Shown: positions 8,543 through 17,808, counted from the stretch's first letter. The stretch: DNA of 60,503 nt from Natrialba hulunbeirensis JCM 10989 (GCF_000337575.1 NZ_AOIM01000042.1:1-60503); one strand, 5' to 3'. The notes: generated by a model from the sequence alone, not told the origin. Numbers and translations: made by a program.

Positions 8543-8551
8543 CATAACTAA
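8543..8551 (+). promoter_or_regulatory. TATA-like element for the DUF457-like gene
   Basis: CATAACTAA is centred 25 bp before ATG 8572, consistent with a leaderless transcript. Confidence 0.4.
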
Positions 8552-8571
8552 TCAGTCGACGTGGCTGGCCT

Positions 8572-9165
8572 ATGCCAATGTGGCCATGGGAACATGCAAT
8601 CGTCGGCTACGTCGTCTACTCGCTGTTTAGTCATCTCGTCTACCGCGACGCGCCGAGTGGACTCGAGGCGTTCGCCGTTGTCTTCGCGTCCGTACTGCCG
8701 GATCTCATCGACAAGCCGCTGGCGTGGCAGTTCGACATCTTCGAGTCGGGGTACGCGCTCGGGCACTCCGTCTTCTTCGCAGTGCCGCTCGCGATCGTCG
8801 TCGGCGCGTTGGCCCGATCGGTGGGCCGTTCGCGTGCAGGACTCGCCTTCGGTCTGGGCTATCTGATTCACCTGCCGAGCGACATCCTCGACACCTACGT
8901 CCGCGGCGACGAACTCCGCTACGATATCGTGCTCTGGCCCGTCCATCCGGTCGAACCGATCGGCGAACACACCGACTTTTTCGGCGAGTTTACCCGTCTC
9001 TTCGGTCGCTACCAGCAGGAGCTGCTCGCCGGCGATCTCTCGACGTACATGTGGTTCCAGTTCTCTATCGCGGTGTTTGCAGCCCTCCTCTGGCTCTACG
9101 ACGGCGCGCCGGTCCTCCGCGAGTTCCTCCGGGGCTGTCTCCGGGTCCTCTCGAGTGGGCGGTAG
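8572..9165 (+). CDS. membrane-bound metal-dependent hydrolase-like protein (DUF457/YdjM type)
   Basis: This 197-residue polytopic protein has the typical start MPMWPWEHAIVGYVVYSLFSHL. Conserved acid and His motifs follow: FASVLPDLIDKPLAW, GHSVFFAVPLAIV and GYLIHLPSDILD. The PDLID and GHS/HLPSD set is the putative metal-binding signature of the YdjM/DUF457 family of inner-membrane proteins. Members are linked to membrane-lipid or stress functions, but the reaction is unproven. Four or five hydrophobic helices are visible. It appears to be transcribed alone. Confidence 0.75.
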   Translation: MPMWPWEHAIVGYVVYSLFSHLVYRDAPSGLEAFAVVFASVLPDLIDKPLAWQFDIFESGYALGHSVFFAVPLAIVVGALARSVGRSRAGLAFGLGYLIHLPSDILDTYVRGDELRYDIVLWPVHPVEPIGEHTDFFGEFTRLFGRYQQELLAGDLSTYMWFQFSIAVFAALLWLYDGAPVLREFLRGCLRVLSSGR

Positions 9166-9541
9166 CGCGACGGTTCCAGTGTTCTCGGTACGGGGTGCGT
9201 ACCAATCGTTCGGGACAGCCACACAGTTCACCGTCTGATAATGTTGTCATTTACTATCGTATCGATTCCAGTGAGTGTGTAGCTGTAATGAGCGAGACGA
9301 CGAGGTGTCACCGATTCTCGAACGACTGTGACCGCACGCGGCCGAACCGGCGTTACCCACCGTCTATCGGCCGTCCTGTCGGTGCGCGGCGAAGGACTCG
9401 CCTGAACCGAGGTGCGAGTGCGAGACAGCCCTCGAAATCACTCCCAGTACCAGCGCTGTCAGCGGTGCTTGGGACAGTCACAGCCGCTGAATCGAGAGTC
9501 GACACCATCCACGACTACCGCCCTTTCCGGCAGGTGAGCAC
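9166..9541. other. gene-free stretch, 376 bp
   Basis: The region contains an AT-richer patch at 9238-9266. One open frame (9288-9545) ends in an ATGA overlap with the next gene, but its product is strongly basic and Arg/Pro-rich, unlike the acidic proteome, so it is not called. The promoter of the downstream deacetylase gene is presumably here; no clear TATA box was found next to it. Confidence 0.4.
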
Positions 9542-10618
9542 ATGAGCATCGATCAGATCGGCTCCCGTCCAGCACAGGTAACTTCCCTCCCCGACGGTGC
9601 CGAGTTTGCCCTCTGTCTGACCCACGATGTCGACCGCCCGTACAAGGGTTTTCGGTCGCTGTACTACGCGACCCAGGAGCGCCCAGGCTACCACCTCCGG
9701 ACGGCGCTCGATCGGTCGAACCCCTACTGGCAGTTCGCCGAGATCATGGAACTCGAGGACGACCTCGGCGTCCGGTCGGCGTTTTACTTCCTGAACGAAC
9801 AGCATCTCTTCAGGGAGCGACCGCCGCGTGAGTGGCTCTCACCGGAACACTGGGTGCAACACCTCGGCCGCTACGAAATCGACAGCGACGACATCGCCGC
9901 TGCTATCCGCGACCTATCGACCGGCGGCTGGGAAGTCGGCCTCCACGGCTCGTATCACACCCAGCACGACCGCGATCGACTGCGAACTGAGAAGGTCGCA
10001 CTCGAGTACGTCCTTGGCGAGCAGATATCCGGCGGCCGTCAGCACCACCTTCGCCTCTCGGTGCCCGAGACGTGGGCACACTACCGCGAAATCGGGCTCA
10101 GCTACGACACCAGTCTCGGTTCGACGACCGACTGTGGGTTTCACGACGGCTACCACCCGATCCGCCCGTTCGGCGACGAGTTCGTCGTCTTCCCGCTGAC
10201 GATCATGGACCAGGCGCTTCCGGATCCCGCGACCAGTCCGGACGCCGCGCGTCGTACCTGCGAACGGCTGCTGGTCGATGCCGCCCGGAACGACGCCGTG
10301 ATGACCGTTCTCTGGCATCCGCGCTTCTTCAACGAACGGGAGTTCCCCGGCCACCGCGCACTCTATCGGTGGCTCGTCGAGCGGGCACTCGAGTTGGGCG
10401 CGTGGGTCGGCTCACCAGGTGAGCTGTATGAAACGATCGACGCCGGAACGATCGAGAAGCAGTCCGTCTCGATCAGCACCGACTCGGAGACGGAGGCGGT
10501 GTCGACGACAGCACAGCCCGACCACGAGGAGTCGCGTCGTGGACGTGGGAATCGACGCGAGGAAGCCGCGCCACAGCTTCGCTCGGCGAGCAGCAGCGGA
10601 GGTGAGTCCTCCCTATGA
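9542..10618 (+). CDS. polysaccharide deacetylase-like protein
   Basis: This 358-residue protein has the NodB-type motif set: LTHDVDRP (residues 26-33, catalytic Asp29 and metal-binding Asp31) and HGSYHT with His135 and His139 as probable metal ligands. A late LWHPRFF motif follows. The family removes N- or O-acetyl groups from polysaccharide sugars. The last 60 residues are a Ser/Glu/Arg-rich disordered tail. No signal peptide is visible, so it may act on a lipid-linked or cytoplasmic-face intermediate. It overlaps the PGF-CTERM protein by 4 bp, so both are translationally coupled. This marks the start of the surface-glycan region. Confidence 0.8.
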   Translation: MSIDQIGSRPAQVTSLPDGAEFALCLTHDVDRPYKGFRSLYYATQERPGYHLRTALDRSNPYWQFAEIMELEDDLGVRSAFYFLNEQHLFRERPPREWLSPEHWVQHLGRYEIDSDDIAAAIRDLSTGGWEVGLHGSYHTQHDRDRLRTEKVALEYVLGEQISGGRQHHLRLSVPETWAHYREIGLSYDTSLGSTTDCGFHDGYHPIRPFGDEFVVFPLTIMDQALPDPATSPDAARRTCERLLVDAARNDAVMTVLWHPRFFNEREFPGHRALYRWLVERALELGAWVGSPGELYETIDAGTIEKQSVSISTDSETEAVSTTAQPDHEESRRGRGNRREEAAPQLRSASSSGGESSL

Positions 10619-11985
10619 GCAGTCGTCCAGCGGCGGTCGTCGCGGTCGTCGCCCTGCTCGTCCTGAGCAGTGTTGGCGGCGTCGCGCAGGTCGGCGACTC
10701 GGCGTCGACGCCGTCGCCGAGCACTTCGGCTTCGAACGCGCCGCCGTCTGACACCTACGTCATCGAACAGGACGGCTTCTGCCAGCAGATCGAGCCGCTC
10801 TCGAGCGGCGGCACGGTCGAGGCATTCTACGACTACCGCAACCACGAGACGCATCCGGAGGGCGTCGACCGACTGTACAGCTCCTACGGGACTGAACACC
10901 TCCAGGAGGACGATACGAGCATCCTGTTCCTTCACGAGGGCACCGACGGGCTGAGCCTCGTGATGATTCACGACCAAGTTGATGGGAACTCGTCCGGCGG
11001 TGCGGTGACGTTCGATATTGTCGGCCTCCCAGCGGAGTCCGAGTGGGTCGTCCAGGACGACAACTACACTGGCGAGACGAACATGGCCGAGTGGTACGGC
11101 GGCGACGGCTGGCTCGGTGCATCGTGGATCTGGGCCGAAGAGCGCACCGACGGTGGTGCGATCAACGGTGGACTCAACGATGCATTCGCGATGACGATCC
11201 ACCCGGCGTTCAACGAGGACGCAGAGCACTACGACAACGACGACCTCTACGACCCCGACTTCCACGACGACGGCGAAATCAGCGACTGGGAGATCCTCTC
11301 CGGTGACGCGGACAATCCGGACCGAACGGACATCCCATCGCTCGACGACCCAGTCACGATCCGAACCGGAACGTGTGACGGCCCGTCCGTCTCGTACGAT
11401 CTCCTCGGCGGCGGCAGCGGTGAAGACGACGCTGGGGATGCAGGGCTCGCAGCCTCGATCGAGAACGCAAGTCCTGCCGACCGGATACACTTGCGCCCGA
11501 CGGCAGGCTCCGTCGAGGAGGTCCGATTCGACGACGTGTACGCAAGCGGCCTCGACGGCGACACCACCGTCACGTTCGAAAACAACCATCCTGACGACCT
11601 GCCCAACACTCCGGACGACGTCCCCGGATTCGGTTCGCTCGCCGTCACCGGCGAGCCCGCACTCGAGAACGTCTCGGGAACGGTGACGTTCACCGTGGAC
11701 GAGGCAGTACTCGAGGAGCACGAGATTGCGCCGGAAGACGTCTCCCTCTACGAGCGGTCAACAGACGGCGCGGCATGGAACGAGTCGACGACGGAGTATC
11801 AGGGCTCCTCGGGAGCGACCCACGAGTACGCGGCGTCGGTCGAGTCACTCGAGGGGCTGACGGTTGCACAGGCCCAACCAGAGCCTGAATCGGGACTGTC
11901 GGCGATGCCCGGCTTCGGTGGCCTCGGCGCGCTCGTGGCACTCGCAGCGCTGGTCGGCTTGCTCGCGGTGCGGTACCGCGAGTAG
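10615..11985 (+). CDS. secreted PGF-CTERM surface protein with PGF-pre-PGF domain
   Basis: This 456-residue exported protein has a Sec-type signal (SSRPAAVVAVVALLVLSS), a Ser/Thr/Pro linker and a long acidic ectodomain. A PGF-pre-PGF-like domain lies at about residues 285-420 (VEEVRFDDVYASGLDGDTTV, VPGFGSLAVTG, VSLYERSTDG). The C-terminus is MPGFGG, one hydrophobic helix and RYRE. Such tails are cleaved by archaeosortase A and the protein is lipid-anchored to the cell surface. Several NxS/T sites could be glycosylated (for example NYT and NES). Coupling to the deacetylase implies that they work on the same envelope structure. No enzymatic motif was recognised. Confidence 0.8.
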   Translation: MSSRPAAVVAVVALLVLSSVGGVAQVGDSASTPSPSTSASNAPPSDTYVIEQDGFCQQIEPLSSGGTVEAFYDYRNHETHPEGVDRLYSSYGTEHLQEDDTSILFLHEGTDGLSLVMIHDQVDGNSSGGAVTFDIVGLPAESEWVVQDDNYTGETNMAEWYGGDGWLGASWIWAEERTDGGAINGGLNDAFAMTIHPAFNEDAEHYDNDDLYDPDFHDDGEISDWEILSGDADNPDRTDIPSLDDPVTIRTGTCDGPSVSYDLLGGGSGEDDAGDAGLAASIENASPADRIHLRPTAGSVEEVRFDDVYASGLDGDTTVTFENNHPDDLPNTPDDVPGFGSLAVTGEPALENVSGTVTFTVDEAVLEEHEIAPEDVSLYERSTDGAAWNESTTEYQGSSGATHEYAASVESLEGLTVAQAQPEPESGLSAMPGFGGLGALVALAALVGLLAVRYRE

Positions 11986-12095
11986 AGACGGGTGACTCGG
12001 TTGGTGGCGGAGCACCGTCTACGATCTGTGTCTCCCGTGCCCCAACTCCTCCTCTCGCCGAAACGACTATTGACAGTGAATATGAACTATTGGCA

Positions 12096-12569
12096 ATGGA
12101 GCGGTCAGGCCGTATCTGGCCACACATCGTCGGAAGGAGCCGAAACCGGCAGGTTCTCGTACTGGCTGTGATCGCCCTCGTACTGCTAGCTACCGGTGGA
12201 TTCGTGCTCGGCCTTCCGGTTGGGTTCTCCCTCGGCTGGATCGCGGTAGCGTTCGGAATCGCTGTCGCCGCGGGGGCCGTGCGGGCAGGCCTCGTCCCAA
12301 CTGTTGGATCACTCTGGCTCGTTACGCTCTGGTGGTTCGTCTGCCCGCCGCTCGTGGGGTATTTGACCGGCGACTGGGCAACAGCAACTCGGTACTCCTA
12401 CCCGCGAGCACTGGGGTATGGATACAGTACTGCGGCCGCCGAGTTGCGCGGTGGGATCGAGGCTGGCCTCACGTCCGGTCTCGTCGCCGCAGTGCTCATC
12501 GGCACAGGCGGCTACCTTATCGGGACAGTGACGTCCTGGGCCGCAACCCAGCTTAAAAGACGCGGCTAA
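12096..12569 (+). CDS. uncharacterised four-helix membrane protein
   Basis: A 157-residue membrane protein begins at ATG 12096 (MERSGRIWPHIVGRSRNRQ) with a basic N-terminus. Hydrophobic segments lie at roughly 21-40, 45-62, 70-90 and 125-148. Gly-rich helices such as LLATGGFVLGLPVGFSLGWIAVAFGI suggest tight packing. No family was recognised. It faces the DUF354 gene tail-to-tail with a gap of only 17 bp. Confidence 0.6.
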   Translation: MERSGRIWPHIVGRSRNRQVLVLAVIALVLLATGGFVLGLPVGFSLGWIAVAFGIAVAAGAVRAGLVPTVGSLWLVTLWWFVCPPLVGYLTGDWATATRYSYPRALGYGYSTAAAELRGGIEAGLTSGLVAAVLIGTGGYLIGTVTSWAATQLKRRG

Positions 12570-12586
12570 CCACCGGCGAACCGTGA

Positions 12587-13756
12587 TCAGTCGCTTCCCA
12601 CGCCCATCGACTCCGACCCGGACCCCGACCCCGACCGATCCGAGCGAGCGTGCTGACCGAACTGCCGGGCCGACTCGAGTTCGTCGACAGCGCCTTCCGC
12701 GAGTGCCACGTCGACGATGAGATCTGAGAGGGGGACCGTGTCGGCGAGAAACTCGTCGCGGCGGCGCTGGTGGAGGTCGTCAACAGCCGTGTCGGCACCA
12801 CCCGCGCCATCGCCGGTCGCGCCGCCACTGAACAGCGCCTCAATCTCGTCGCAGATCGCCGCCGGCGAGGCTACGTTTCGGATGAGCCCGCGCTTTTCGA
12901 GTTCGACGAAGTTTCCCATGTCGTCGTCGCCGACGAAGGAGTTCGAGCGGATCGCAGGCGTGCCGAGCAGGGCGGCCTCGGTGACCATCGTCTGGGTATC
13001 CGCGACGAGCAGGTCGGCGGCCGAAAGCGCGTCGTGGAGCAGCGCCGGGTGCAGATCGAACGAGCGGGCGGGCAGTCCCTCGAGATTGGCAGTGCCGCCC
13101 TCGTCCGAGACGAGCACCGTCACCTTCTCGGCCAACTGCTCGATGATCTGTCGGCGTTCGATCCCCGTAATTCCCTGCTTGCCGACATCGTGCTGGGAGC
13201 CGAAGGCGTTGAGCCGGAGAATTGCGAACGGCTCGTCCGCCCCGAGGTCGAGTGCATCCCGAACGTTGGGATTCGGCTCGTAAACGTCCGGATGGAGGTA
13301 CGCACACTCCTTGAGTCCGTCAAAGACGTAGTGGTGATCGCCCAGATCCTTGCGGAAGGTGTTCGGTGTCAGAACGGTACGGGCGAACGGCGTCGAAATC
13401 GCGTGATCGAACGCCGCCGGTTCGGAGTCGATCAGCAACACCGTCGGGGTCCGCAGGACGGCACCCGTGTGGGCCGCATAGCCGCCCATCCCGAAGATCA
13501 GATCCGGATCGAACCGCCGCGCCAGCCGAATCGCCCGCACGTAGTGGGCCGGCAGGCGGCTCACGAGTGATCCCTTCGTCGTCCCGCAGGCACCGTAGAC
13601 CTCGTAGGGCAGGTCGTCCCACTCGAGTAGCTCGACGGTGCAGGTGTACTCGCGGGCGAGGATTCGAACGTCGTGGCCACGCGCTCGAAGGTCACGAACG
13701 GCGTGTTTGTATAGATGGACGTGCGCCGGCGTATTGGTGAAGAACAGGAATTTCAT
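12587..13756 (-). CDS. DUF354 family glycosyltransferase-like protein
   Basis: This 389-residue GT-B fold protein of the DUF354 family is related to UDP-GlcNAc 2-epimerases. It begins MKFLFFTNTPAHVHLYKHAVRDL and has FGMGGYAAHTGAVLRTPTVLLIDSEPA in the N-terminal half. The C-terminal half has VADTQTMVTEAALLGTPAIRSNSFVGDDDMGNFVELEKRGLI. The family occurs in archaeal polysaccharide loci and is thought to act on nucleotide sugars, but the exact reaction is not established. The C-terminus has a Gly-Ser repeat tail. It is divergent from the toroid-protein gene. Confidence 0.85.
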   Translation of the reverse strand: MKFLFFTNTPAHVHLYKHAVRDLRARGHDVRILAREYTCTVELLEWDDLPYEVYGACGTTKGSLVSRLPAHYVRAIRLARRFDPDLIFGMGGYAAHTGAVLRTPTVLLIDSEPAAFDHAISTPFARTVLTPNTFRKDLGDHHYVFDGLKECAYLHPDVYEPNPNVRDALDLGADEPFAILRLNAFGSQHDVGKQGITGIERRQIIEQLAEKVTVLVSDEGGTANLEGLPARSFDLHPALLHDALSAADLLVADTQTMVTEAALLGTPAIRSNSFVGDDDMGNFVELEKRGLIRNVASPAAICDEIEALFSGGATGDGAGGADTAVDDLHQRRRDEFLADTVPLSDLIVDVALAEGAVDELESARQFGQHARSDRSGSGSGSESMGVGSD

Positions 13757-13895
13757 GAAAGCGGTGTCTCCCGTGGGTCGGTGCTCCGCCAGCGAGGTTT
13801 GTTATCACCTTCATACCAGTTCGGACGAGCGTCACCGTGTACGACTGGTTCTGACTAACCGCCTGCTGTAGTGCCAGCACAGCGGGTAGCGAGCG

Positions 13896-13903
13896 TATAA
13901 TAA
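13896..13903 (+). promoter_or_regulatory. TATA box for the toroid-protein/GT4 operon
   Basis: TATAATAA is centred about 31 bp before ATG 13931. Confidence 0.5.
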
Positions 13904-13930
13904 TGGGACGCAGCGGGGAGCGTCGGGTAG

Positions 13931-15361
13931 ATGCAGTCGCAAGGATTTCCCGACACTGGTGGCGTGACCGAGACCGGCGGGCGAGTCGAGATGGGCGCGA
14001 CGGCTGCGGAGGCCGTCGAGCAGTACGAACCCGTACTGGATGCGACGCTCGCGTACGCGCGCCGACACGATTATATCGGCCCGGACTACGGCGATGGGAT
14101 GAGCAGCCAGCTCCTCCAGGCGCTCCCCGTCGAGAACCGCGTGTTGAATCTCGTCGTCCAGGAGACGGTCAAGCGCACGCCCGTCGACGTGCGGCCGCTG
14201 TTCCGCGTCGAGTGCAAGCGCAACTACAAGGGCGCGGCGCTGTTCGCGATGGCCAACCGGAACTACCAGCAGTTGGCCACACAGGACATCGCAGACCGCA
14301 GCGTCGCGGACCTGCCGTTCGACCCCGAAGGCGAGGCCAACCGACTCGTCGACTGGCTCGTCGACGAGCGAATTACGGACTACAGCGGTTTCTGCGGCGG
14401 GCATCGCCACCCGATTCAGCACCTCCACACCAAGGGCGTGCCGAGCGACCCCGACATCGTCTCGACCGCCTACGCCGTCAGAGCGTTCCTCCAGGCCGCA
14501 CGTACCGACGACGCCGAGGAGTACGCCGATCTCGCCCGCACCGCCGTCGATTTTCTCGTCGAAGACCTGAACTACCGGGAAGTCGAGACCGGCGCGAAGG
14601 TGGACTACCACATGAACCACCCCGATGACTCCTACACCATCAACGCGGCCGCCATCGGGGCTCACATGCTCGTCGACCTCTACGACTACTTCGGCGACGA
14701 GGAGTACCGCGAGCGCGCGACGAAGATCCTCGACCACATCGCCACAGCCCAGACTGACATCGGCGGCTGGCCCTATCGCCTCCCTGCTTCCGCCTCCCAC
14801 CTCTCGATGGACAGCCACCACAACGGCTTCGTCATCGAAGCCTTCCAGCACTACCGCGACGTGCTCGGGAGCGACCGCTACGCCGACACGCTCGACACCG
14901 CACTCGAGTTCTACCGCGAGGACCTGTTCGACCTCGACGGCGCGCCGAACTTCGACGAGGAAAACGCCTACCCGCGCGATATTCACGCGAGCACGCAGGG
15001 AATTCTCGTGTTCACGAAGGAGGGGGAACTCGAGTTGGCAGAGCGAATCCTCCGCTGGGTGCTCGCGAATCTGCAGGTCGAGGGTGAGGAGGGGCGATAC
15101 TACTACCGGAAGTACCGCCACCACACGAAGCGGGTGACGTTGATGCGCTGGTGTCAGGGCTGGATGTCCTACGCGATGTCGGAGTTCCTGCTGGCGGTGG
15201 CGAGTGCGGACACCGACGTGCGGACAAGTACGGTGGTGAACTCGAGTGCGACCGAGATGGAGGCGGAGGCCCAAGCGCTGGCGCAGCCGACGACCGACGG
15301 TGGGCACCCACCGAACGACACTCGGAGTGGCTGTGACGATGAGACCGACCCCCAGTCATGA
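13931..15361 (+). CDS. predicted alpha/alpha-toroid protein of polysaccharide locus
   Basis: This 476-residue soluble protein is made of repeated helix pairs with Trp/Tyr/His-rich turns (FCGGHRHPIQHLHTKGVPSD, DSHHNGFVIEAFQHYRDVLG, DIHASTQGILVFTKEGEL). This is the look of an (alpha/alpha)6 barrel as in glycoside hydrolases, lyases and C5-epimerases. Homologues in haloarchaeal genomes are often labelled antibiotic ABC transporter permease, which cannot be right because no membrane helix is present. A sugar-polymer-modifying role is inferred from fold and context. It overlaps the GT4 gene by 4 bp (15358-15361), so they are coupled. Confidence 0.7.
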   Translation: MQSQGFPDTGGVTETGGRVEMGATAAEAVEQYEPVLDATLAYARRHDYIGPDYGDGMSSQLLQALPVENRVLNLVVQETVKRTPVDVRPLFRVECKRNYKGAALFAMANRNYQQLATQDIADRSVADLPFDPEGEANRLVDWLVDERITDYSGFCGGHRHPIQHLHTKGVPSDPDIVSTAYAVRAFLQAARTDDAEEYADLARTAVDFLVEDLNYREVETGAKVDYHMNHPDDSYTINAAAIGAHMLVDLYDYFGDEEYRERATKILDHIATAQTDIGGWPYRLPASASHLSMDSHHNGFVIEAFQHYRDVLGSDRYADTLDTALEFYREDLFDLDGAPNFDEENAYPRDIHASTQGILVFTKEGELELAERILRWVLANLQVEGEEGRYYYRKYRHHTKRVTLMRWCQGWMSYAMSEFLLAVASADTDVRTSTVVNSSATEMEAEAQALAQPTTDGGHPPNDTRSGCDDETDPQS

Positions 15362-16668
15362 GTCTCCGAACGCAGGACGGTGACGTCGACGCCGATGCCA
15401 ACGGAAACCAAACAGAGATACCAGCGGGAGCAGGGTCACCAGCAGACGGAGATCGGTGTCCGACGGGGGACGCGAACCACGCCCACAGCGTCGCCGAATC
15501 CCAGCGGGTGCTCGTCATCACCGGCCTCGCGCACAAGAACGAGCGCCACTACGGCCCACTCGCGGACGTGGCCGGAGAGACGACACTCGTCTCGCTCGCA
15601 CCCGTCGAGGGCGTCGATACAGCCCGAAATGTCACCGTTCCCCAGGTCGGGCCGCGGCTCCTGCGCGTCGTCTTGCTCTTCGTCGTCGCGCTTCTCGAGG
15701 CCCGCCAGAACGAGTACGACGCGGTCGCCTCCATCTCGCTGTTTCCCTACGGCTGCTACGCGCTCGGGCTGAAGGCGATGTTCGGACTACCGGCCCACCT
15801 CGGCATCATCGGTATCGACCTCGACCATCACGCGACCCAGCGGTACGGCCCGGTCGTCCGCTGGCTGTTCAGACGCTTCGACATCGTGTCGGTTCCCGGC
15901 ACCGACCACGCGGCCCGACTCGAGCGCTGTGGTGTCCCCGCCGAACGAATCGCTTGGCTGACGAATCCGATCGACGTCGAGACCTACAGGCCCGAAGCGG
16001 CCGATACTGTCGACGACGATTCTGACTCTAACTCTGACTCCGACTTCGACTCCGACGACGAGGACGAGGACGCCGCCGCCGACTACGACTATAACTATGA
16101 CTTCGTCTGGGTCGGCCGCTTCGGCCCCGAAAAGGACCCCCACCGATTCGTCGCGGCGATGGACGCACTCGAGTCCCGCCGACAGAACGCCGAGTACACC
16201 GCCGTCATGGTCGGCGACGGTGCCCTCCACGACGAGGTCGCAGCGCACATCCGGGCGCGCGGACTCGAGGACACGATCGAACTCGCAGGCTGGGTCGACG
16301 ACCCGATCGATTACTACCGGTGCTCGCGGGCGTTCGTGCTCACCTCCGAGCGCGACGCGCTCCCGCTCGTGTTGCTCGAGGCGATGGCGACCGGACTCGC
16401 GCCGATCGTGCCTCGTGTCGGCTCGATTCCGGACGCCGTCACGGACGGCCAGAACGGGATCATCGTCCCGGACCGACAGCCGGAGACGATCGCCGCGGCG
16501 ATGGAACGATTGCTTGACGAGCCCGAGCTGCGCCGCTCGCACGCGAGCGCGGCGACTGAGGTCCGCAACTCCTTCTCGATGGCGCAGGCCGGTTCGGACT
16601 GGGCGCGGATCGTGTGCGCGATGGCCGAGACTGGGGGCTCGCAGCACCACTCGAGTTCGAGTCGCTAG
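15358..16668 (+). CDS. family 4 glycosyltransferase
   Basis: This 436-residue GT-B glycosyltransferase has an N-terminal acceptor domain (VLVITGLAHKNERHYGPLADV). The C-terminal nucleotide-sugar domain has VWVGRFGPEKDPHRF and the E-x7-E region SERDALPLVLLEAMATGLAPIV. It would transfer a hexose-type sugar from an activated donor to a glycan. Residues 218-248 are an Asp/Ser/Tyr low-complexity insert at the interdomain linker, just before the donor domain. The start ATG 15358 overlaps the upstream stop. The first 45 residues are disordered and acidic, so a later start is possible but not needed. Confidence 0.88.
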   Translation: MSLRTQDGDVDADANGNQTEIPAGAGSPADGDRCPTGDANHAHSVAESQRVLVITGLAHKNERHYGPLADVAGETTLVSLAPVEGVDTARNVTVPQVGPRLLRVVLLFVVALLEARQNEYDAVASISLFPYGCYALGLKAMFGLPAHLGIIGIDLDHHATQRYGPVVRWLFRRFDIVSVPGTDHAARLERCGVPAERIAWLTNPIDVETYRPEAADTVDDDSDSNSDSDFDSDDEDEDAAADYDYNYDFVWVGRFGPEKDPHRFVAAMDALESRRQNAEYTAVMVGDGALHDEVAAHIRARGLEDTIELAGWVDDPIDYYRCSRAFVLTSERDALPLVLLEAMATGLAPIVPRVGSIPDAVTDGQNGIIVPDRQPETIAAAMERLLDEPELRRSHASAATEVRNSFSMAQAGSDWARIVCAMAETGGSQHHSSSSR

Positions 16669-16754
16669 CCCTCGCCCAACCAGTCAGGATCGGACCCGCT
16701 ACGCCAGGGTAACGACGTGGTAACAAAACCGTCAGTCATCACACGCTGACCTAC

Positions 16755-17774
16755 ATGGACATCGAACGACTCGACCTCGCGGCGTGGGACGATGCCCTCC
16801 CCGCCCGCGGCTTCGACGTCTTTCACGACCCCGACGCGCTCGCCGTCCTCGACGCCCACTCAGACGGCGAGTTGCGGCTGTACGGCGCGTTCAAAGGCCA
16901 GCAGGTCGTCGGCCTGCTCCCCGTCTTCGTCGACGACAAGCCGGTCGGGCGCACGATCTTCTCGCCCCCGCCGGGACTCGGCGTCCCGCGACTCGGCCCG
17001 ATCATCACCCCCAACAGCCCCAAGCAACGCAAGTGGGAGCGCATCAACGCCGCGCTCGCCGAGGGCGTCCTCGAGGACCTCGAGACCGACCGGCGCTCGA
17101 CGCTGTTCCGAATGACCTGCCCACTCGAGTACGCCGACCCGCGACCGTACGTCTGGAACGACCTGGCGGCCGAGCCGTCGTTCACCTACGTGGTCGACCT
17201 CGAGGACTGTGCGGACGTCGAGGACGCGATGGCGGGCTTCAGCAAGAGTCTGCGGAACGAGATGCGCCGGTACGACGACCTCGACCTCTCGATCGAGACG
17301 GAAGGGATCGACTCGGCGCTACGGATCTACGACGACGTGGTGACGCAGTATGAGGAGTACGACGACACCGCGCCGATGTCTCGCCCGTTCCTGCGGGACC
17401 TCCTCTCGAGTCTGGACGACGACCGCTGGCGAGTGTACGTGGCGCGAACGCCCGACGGCGAGTACAAGAGCGGCATCATCACGCTGTTCTCGAACGACCT
17501 GGCGTACTACTGGCAGGGCGGCGTCACTGCCTCCTACGACCACGTGAGCGTCAACAACTGCCTCCACCGGATGATTCTGGAAGACATCGTCACGGAGCCG
17601 GCACTCGAGTCGGTGACGGGGTACGATCTGGTCGGTGCGAACACGGAACGTCTCTGTGAGTACAAGGGGAAGTTCAACGGCGAGCTGCGGCCGTACTACA
17701 CCGTGGAATCGTCGGGACTCGAGATGACGCTCGCGAAGTCGGCGTACGAGCGGGTCGCTGGCTCGTTGAAGTGA
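16755..17774 (+). CDS. FemAB/GNAT-like transferase, copy 1
   Basis: This 339-residue protein has two GNAT-like halves. It contains FKGQQVVGLLPVF, TIFSPPPGLGVPRLGP, FSKSLRNEMRRY and the C-terminal YDLVGANTERLCEYKGKFNGELRPYY. This is the pattern of FemAB-type peptidyl/aminoacyl transferases (the lipid II glycyltransferase superfamily). Bacterial relatives attach amino acids from aminoacyl-tRNA to cell-wall precursors or belong to exopolysaccharide loci. Archaea lack murein, so a glycan or surface-polymer acceptor is inferred. A paralogue lies at 29479-30495. It follows the GT4 gene by 86 bp in the same direction. Confidence 0.8.
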   Translation: MDIERLDLAAWDDALPARGFDVFHDPDALAVLDAHSDGELRLYGAFKGQQVVGLLPVFVDDKPVGRTIFSPPPGLGVPRLGPIITPNSPKQRKWERINAALAEGVLEDLETDRRSTLFRMTCPLEYADPRPYVWNDLAAEPSFTYVVDLEDCADVEDAMAGFSKSLRNEMRRYDDLDLSIETEGIDSALRIYDDVVTQYEEYDDTAPMSRPFLRDLLSSLDDDRWRVYVARTPDGEYKSGIITLFSNDLAYYWQGGVTASYDHVSVNNCLHRMILEDIVTEPALESVTGYDLVGANTERLCEYKGKFNGELRPYYTVESSGLEMTLAKSAYERVAGSLK

Positions 17775-17808
17775 GTGTGCGTAGCGAAGGAGTGAGGTGG
17801 TGTTGCCG

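Noticed and set aside
9288-9545. 85-codon plus-strand frame overlapping the deacetylase start by ATGA
   Set aside because: Product is Arg/Pro-rich and basic, unlike every supported protein here; the overlap is probably chance.
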